Assembly (NCBI GenBank): GCA_002384205.1
Contig: DGBH01000146.1
Location: forward strand, 30,726-38,354
Direction: 5' to 3'
Source of the DNA: Bacteroidetes bacterium UBA4009
Lineage (GTDB): Bacteria; Bacteroidota; Bacteroidia; NS11-12g; UBA9320
DNA length: 7,629 bases
Shown piece by piece: positions 6,129 through 7,629 of this stretch (position 1 is its first letter; every line of letters begins with the position of its first letter). A model generated the notes under the pieces. That model did not search any database. It was not told where the DNA came from and saw only the letters and a list, made by a program, of their open reading frames with translations. A program made the position numbers and the translations under genes.

Positions 6129-7629
6129 TACCTCACGATAAGCAGTTTAGTCACTAATGCTTCTTCGTCATCCTTATTGGCGCTGTAGATAAGGTAAATA
6201 CCTGTTTGTGGCTTTTGTCCTTCGAAGTTTAACCCGTTCCATACGGCGGTGCCGCCGGTGGCAATTAGTTCATAAACAACACGACCAGCAACATCTGCTA
6301 TTTTTACTGTCGCATCCTCTGGCAAACCAGTAATCGTTATTGGCCCCTGATAAGTAGAGTGAACAGGATTAGGAAACACTAATGTATTTTGATGCGTAGT
6401 ACCTGCTTCTGTCGCATCTCCTCTATAAGATGTTATGCCTTGGGTCGTTCCAAAAAACACTTCACCTGTATTCGGAACTATGCCAATACAATTCACTATA
6501 TCACTAGGCAGCGGACTATTGCTCGCCGTAAAATGTTTCAAAATACGTGACCCATCTTCTGCAATAAGCCATACTCCATTGTTTGTAGCAGCCCATTTTC
6601 TATTCCCGCCATCTACCTTAAGATCATTGATAACCTCTTTTTCTAGAAGGTATCCAATATCAATTCCATCATCAATAATGATTTGCTGCGCATCCGCATT
6701 TAATCTTTGCTGTGGATTGAAAACCAAACTAGGTTGATAAAATACCCCAATTCCTGTTTCTGTTCCTACCCAAATTTCTCCGTCTTTATCCAATACTATG
6801 GCTTTAACATTATTATTGGGCAAGCCGCCGTTTTTAGCACCCGTGGTGAGAGGTCTGTCTACTACCCCTCCGTTACTATTTTCTTTAACTACAACAAGAC
6901 CAAGGCTGCTAGAACGTGGTGCAAGCATCCAAATATTATCTTGATCATCGACTACCATCTCCCCAATTCTGTTGGAACCAACATTATATTCCTTCCAGCT
7001 ACCGTCCTTTTTTAGCGATAAAAGCGGTTTCTCTGTTTCGTAGTTGGCTACCCACAAAGTGCCTTTTGAATCTTGGGTCATGCCTAATGCTATTTCTCTT
7101 GTGTCTACCGCTGCTTTTATCGTACTATTAGCAGAAGTAAATTTTTGATCTGGTACCTTGTTTTTAAGTTTTGCTAATCCGCTTCCAAAACTACCTAAAT
7201 AGACATCTCCACTATTTTGATTGATATAAATATTGGTAAAATCAATCATACTACCCACTACTGGGTTATTAAGATCTCTATTAAGCCATTGTCCGTCTTC
7301 GTATATGTAATAACCGTAATTTACATAAGAGGGAGCATACGCATTAGTGTGGCCTCCTGCTGTTACATACATAGTATTCTCATACCCTTGCATGTCATAG
7401 GTCGTCAAGCCATAGGGTCCTGGAGGTATAAACCCGTCTATCCTTCCGTCTGGCCATTTTTTAATTAGCCCCCTATAAAAACCACCAAACCATAAATTGT
7501 TTTGATAATCTATGATTGCATATTCCATAAACGGCTCCTTCTTTTCTTCCAGCTTAAAGAGCTTATCTAAAAGTGCTACTCCTTCCCAACGGCAAATCAC
7601 CAATTTGTCATGCGCCGTTATTAAACTTT
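6128..7629 (-). CDS. porZ: PorZ-type beta-propeller protein of the type IX secretion system, C-terminal part
   Basis: PorZ is a surface component of the type IX secretion attachment complex (PorU, PorV, PorQ, PorZ). In Porphyromonas gingivalis it supplies anionic lipopolysaccharide for linking to cargo. About 500 codons are visible, against nearly 800 in that protein, so the 5' third lies beyond the right edge. The frame is open to the edge: 7604-7627 add SLITAHDK upstream of a TTG at 7603-7601, so that TTG is internal and not the start. Propeller blades show the Dx(D/K)xxxW pattern: DYQNNLWFGG, DSKGTLWVAN, DDQDNIWMLA, DKDGEIWVGT and GGNRKWAATNNGVW. The last 86 residues (6131-6388) form a type IX C-terminal domain, with VFPNPV, VKIADVAGRVVYE, TGIYLIY and the end VTKLLIVR. 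The stop overlaps the recO start. Another propeller protein with a sorting domain is possible, but the recO neighbour favours PorZ. Confidence 0.85.
   Translation of the reverse strand, partial: SLITAHDKLVICRWEGVALLDKLFKLEEKKEPFMEYAIIDYQNNLWFGGFYRGLIKKWPDGRIDGFIPPGPYGLTTYDMQGYENTMYVTAGGHTNAYAPSYVNYGYYIYEDGQWLNRDLNNPVVGSMIDFTNIYINQNSGDVYLGSFGSGLAKLKNKVPDQKFTSANSTIKAAVDTREIALGMTQDSKGTLWVANYETEKPLLSLKKDGSWKEYNVGSNRIGEMVVDDQDNIWMLAPRSSSLGLVVVKENSNGGVVDRPLTTGAKNGGLPNNNVKAIVLDKDGEIWVGTETGIGVFYQPSLVFNPQQRLNADAQQIIIDDGIDIGYLLEKEVINDLKVDGGNRKWAATNNGVWLIAEDGSRILKHFTASNSPLPSDIVNCIGIVPNTGEVFFGTTQGITSYRGDATEAGTTHQNTLVFPNPVHSTYQGPITITGLPEDATVKIADVAGRVVYELIATGGTAVWNGLNFEGQKPQTGIYLIYSANKDDEEALVTKLLIVR

Noticed and set aside
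6435..7468. Four plus-strand frames of 71-102 codons opposite porZ
   Set aside because: The minus strand encodes repeated propeller blades and a C-terminal sorting domain; the plus-strand products are unrelated shadows.

Overview
The window is a piece of an AT-rich Bacteroidota chromosome. Several things point there independently. A truncated PorZ-type protein of the type IX secretion system, with a C-terminal sorting domain, sits next to recO. A DUF4294 protein and a bacillithiol deacetylase (BshB1) are present. fusA runs straight into rpsJ with no tuf between them. The start sites lack clear Shine-Dalgarno sequences, and a TTG-N19-TAnnTTTG promoter of the Bacteroidota type precedes rpsL. 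A Cytophagales-like member is a guess from the general look of the proteins; the sequence does not settle it.

Left block (1-3005, minus strand): rpsL, rpsG, fusA and the first codons of rpsJ form one tightly packed translation operon, read right to left. rpsL and rpsG share a base in a TAATG junction. rpsG to fusA and fusA to rpsJ are each separated by 5 bases. The rpsJ start (1-35) is too short for ordinary ORF calling, but its 11 complete codons and one partial codon match the S10 N-terminus. The str operon therefore appears joined to the S10 operon, a common Bacteroidota arrangement.

Divergent gap (3006-3194): it holds the rpsL promoter, an AT-rich inverted repeat just upstream of it, a weak promoter-like box facing right, and an 8-codon upstream reading frame that overlaps the next start.

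Middle (3195-4097, plus strand): a lone gene for a FemAB/GNAT-fold acyltransferase-like protein. It converges on bshB1, and the two 3' ends overlap by 25 bases.

Right block (4073-7629, minus strand): porZ (5' end outside the window), recO, a secreted DUF4294 protein and bshB1 lie in the same direction with a TAATG overlap, a 38-39 base gap and a 19 base gap, so they may be cotranscribed. They combine envelope/secretion, DNA repair and thiol metabolism, so this is more likely a conserved neighbourhood than a single pathway. I see no mobile element, CRISPR array, tRNA or rRNA, and no clearly new multi-gene system. The least understood parts are the DUF4294 protein, the FemAB-like protein and the regulatory layout of the divergent gap. 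No stretch longer than 300 bases lacks a gene.
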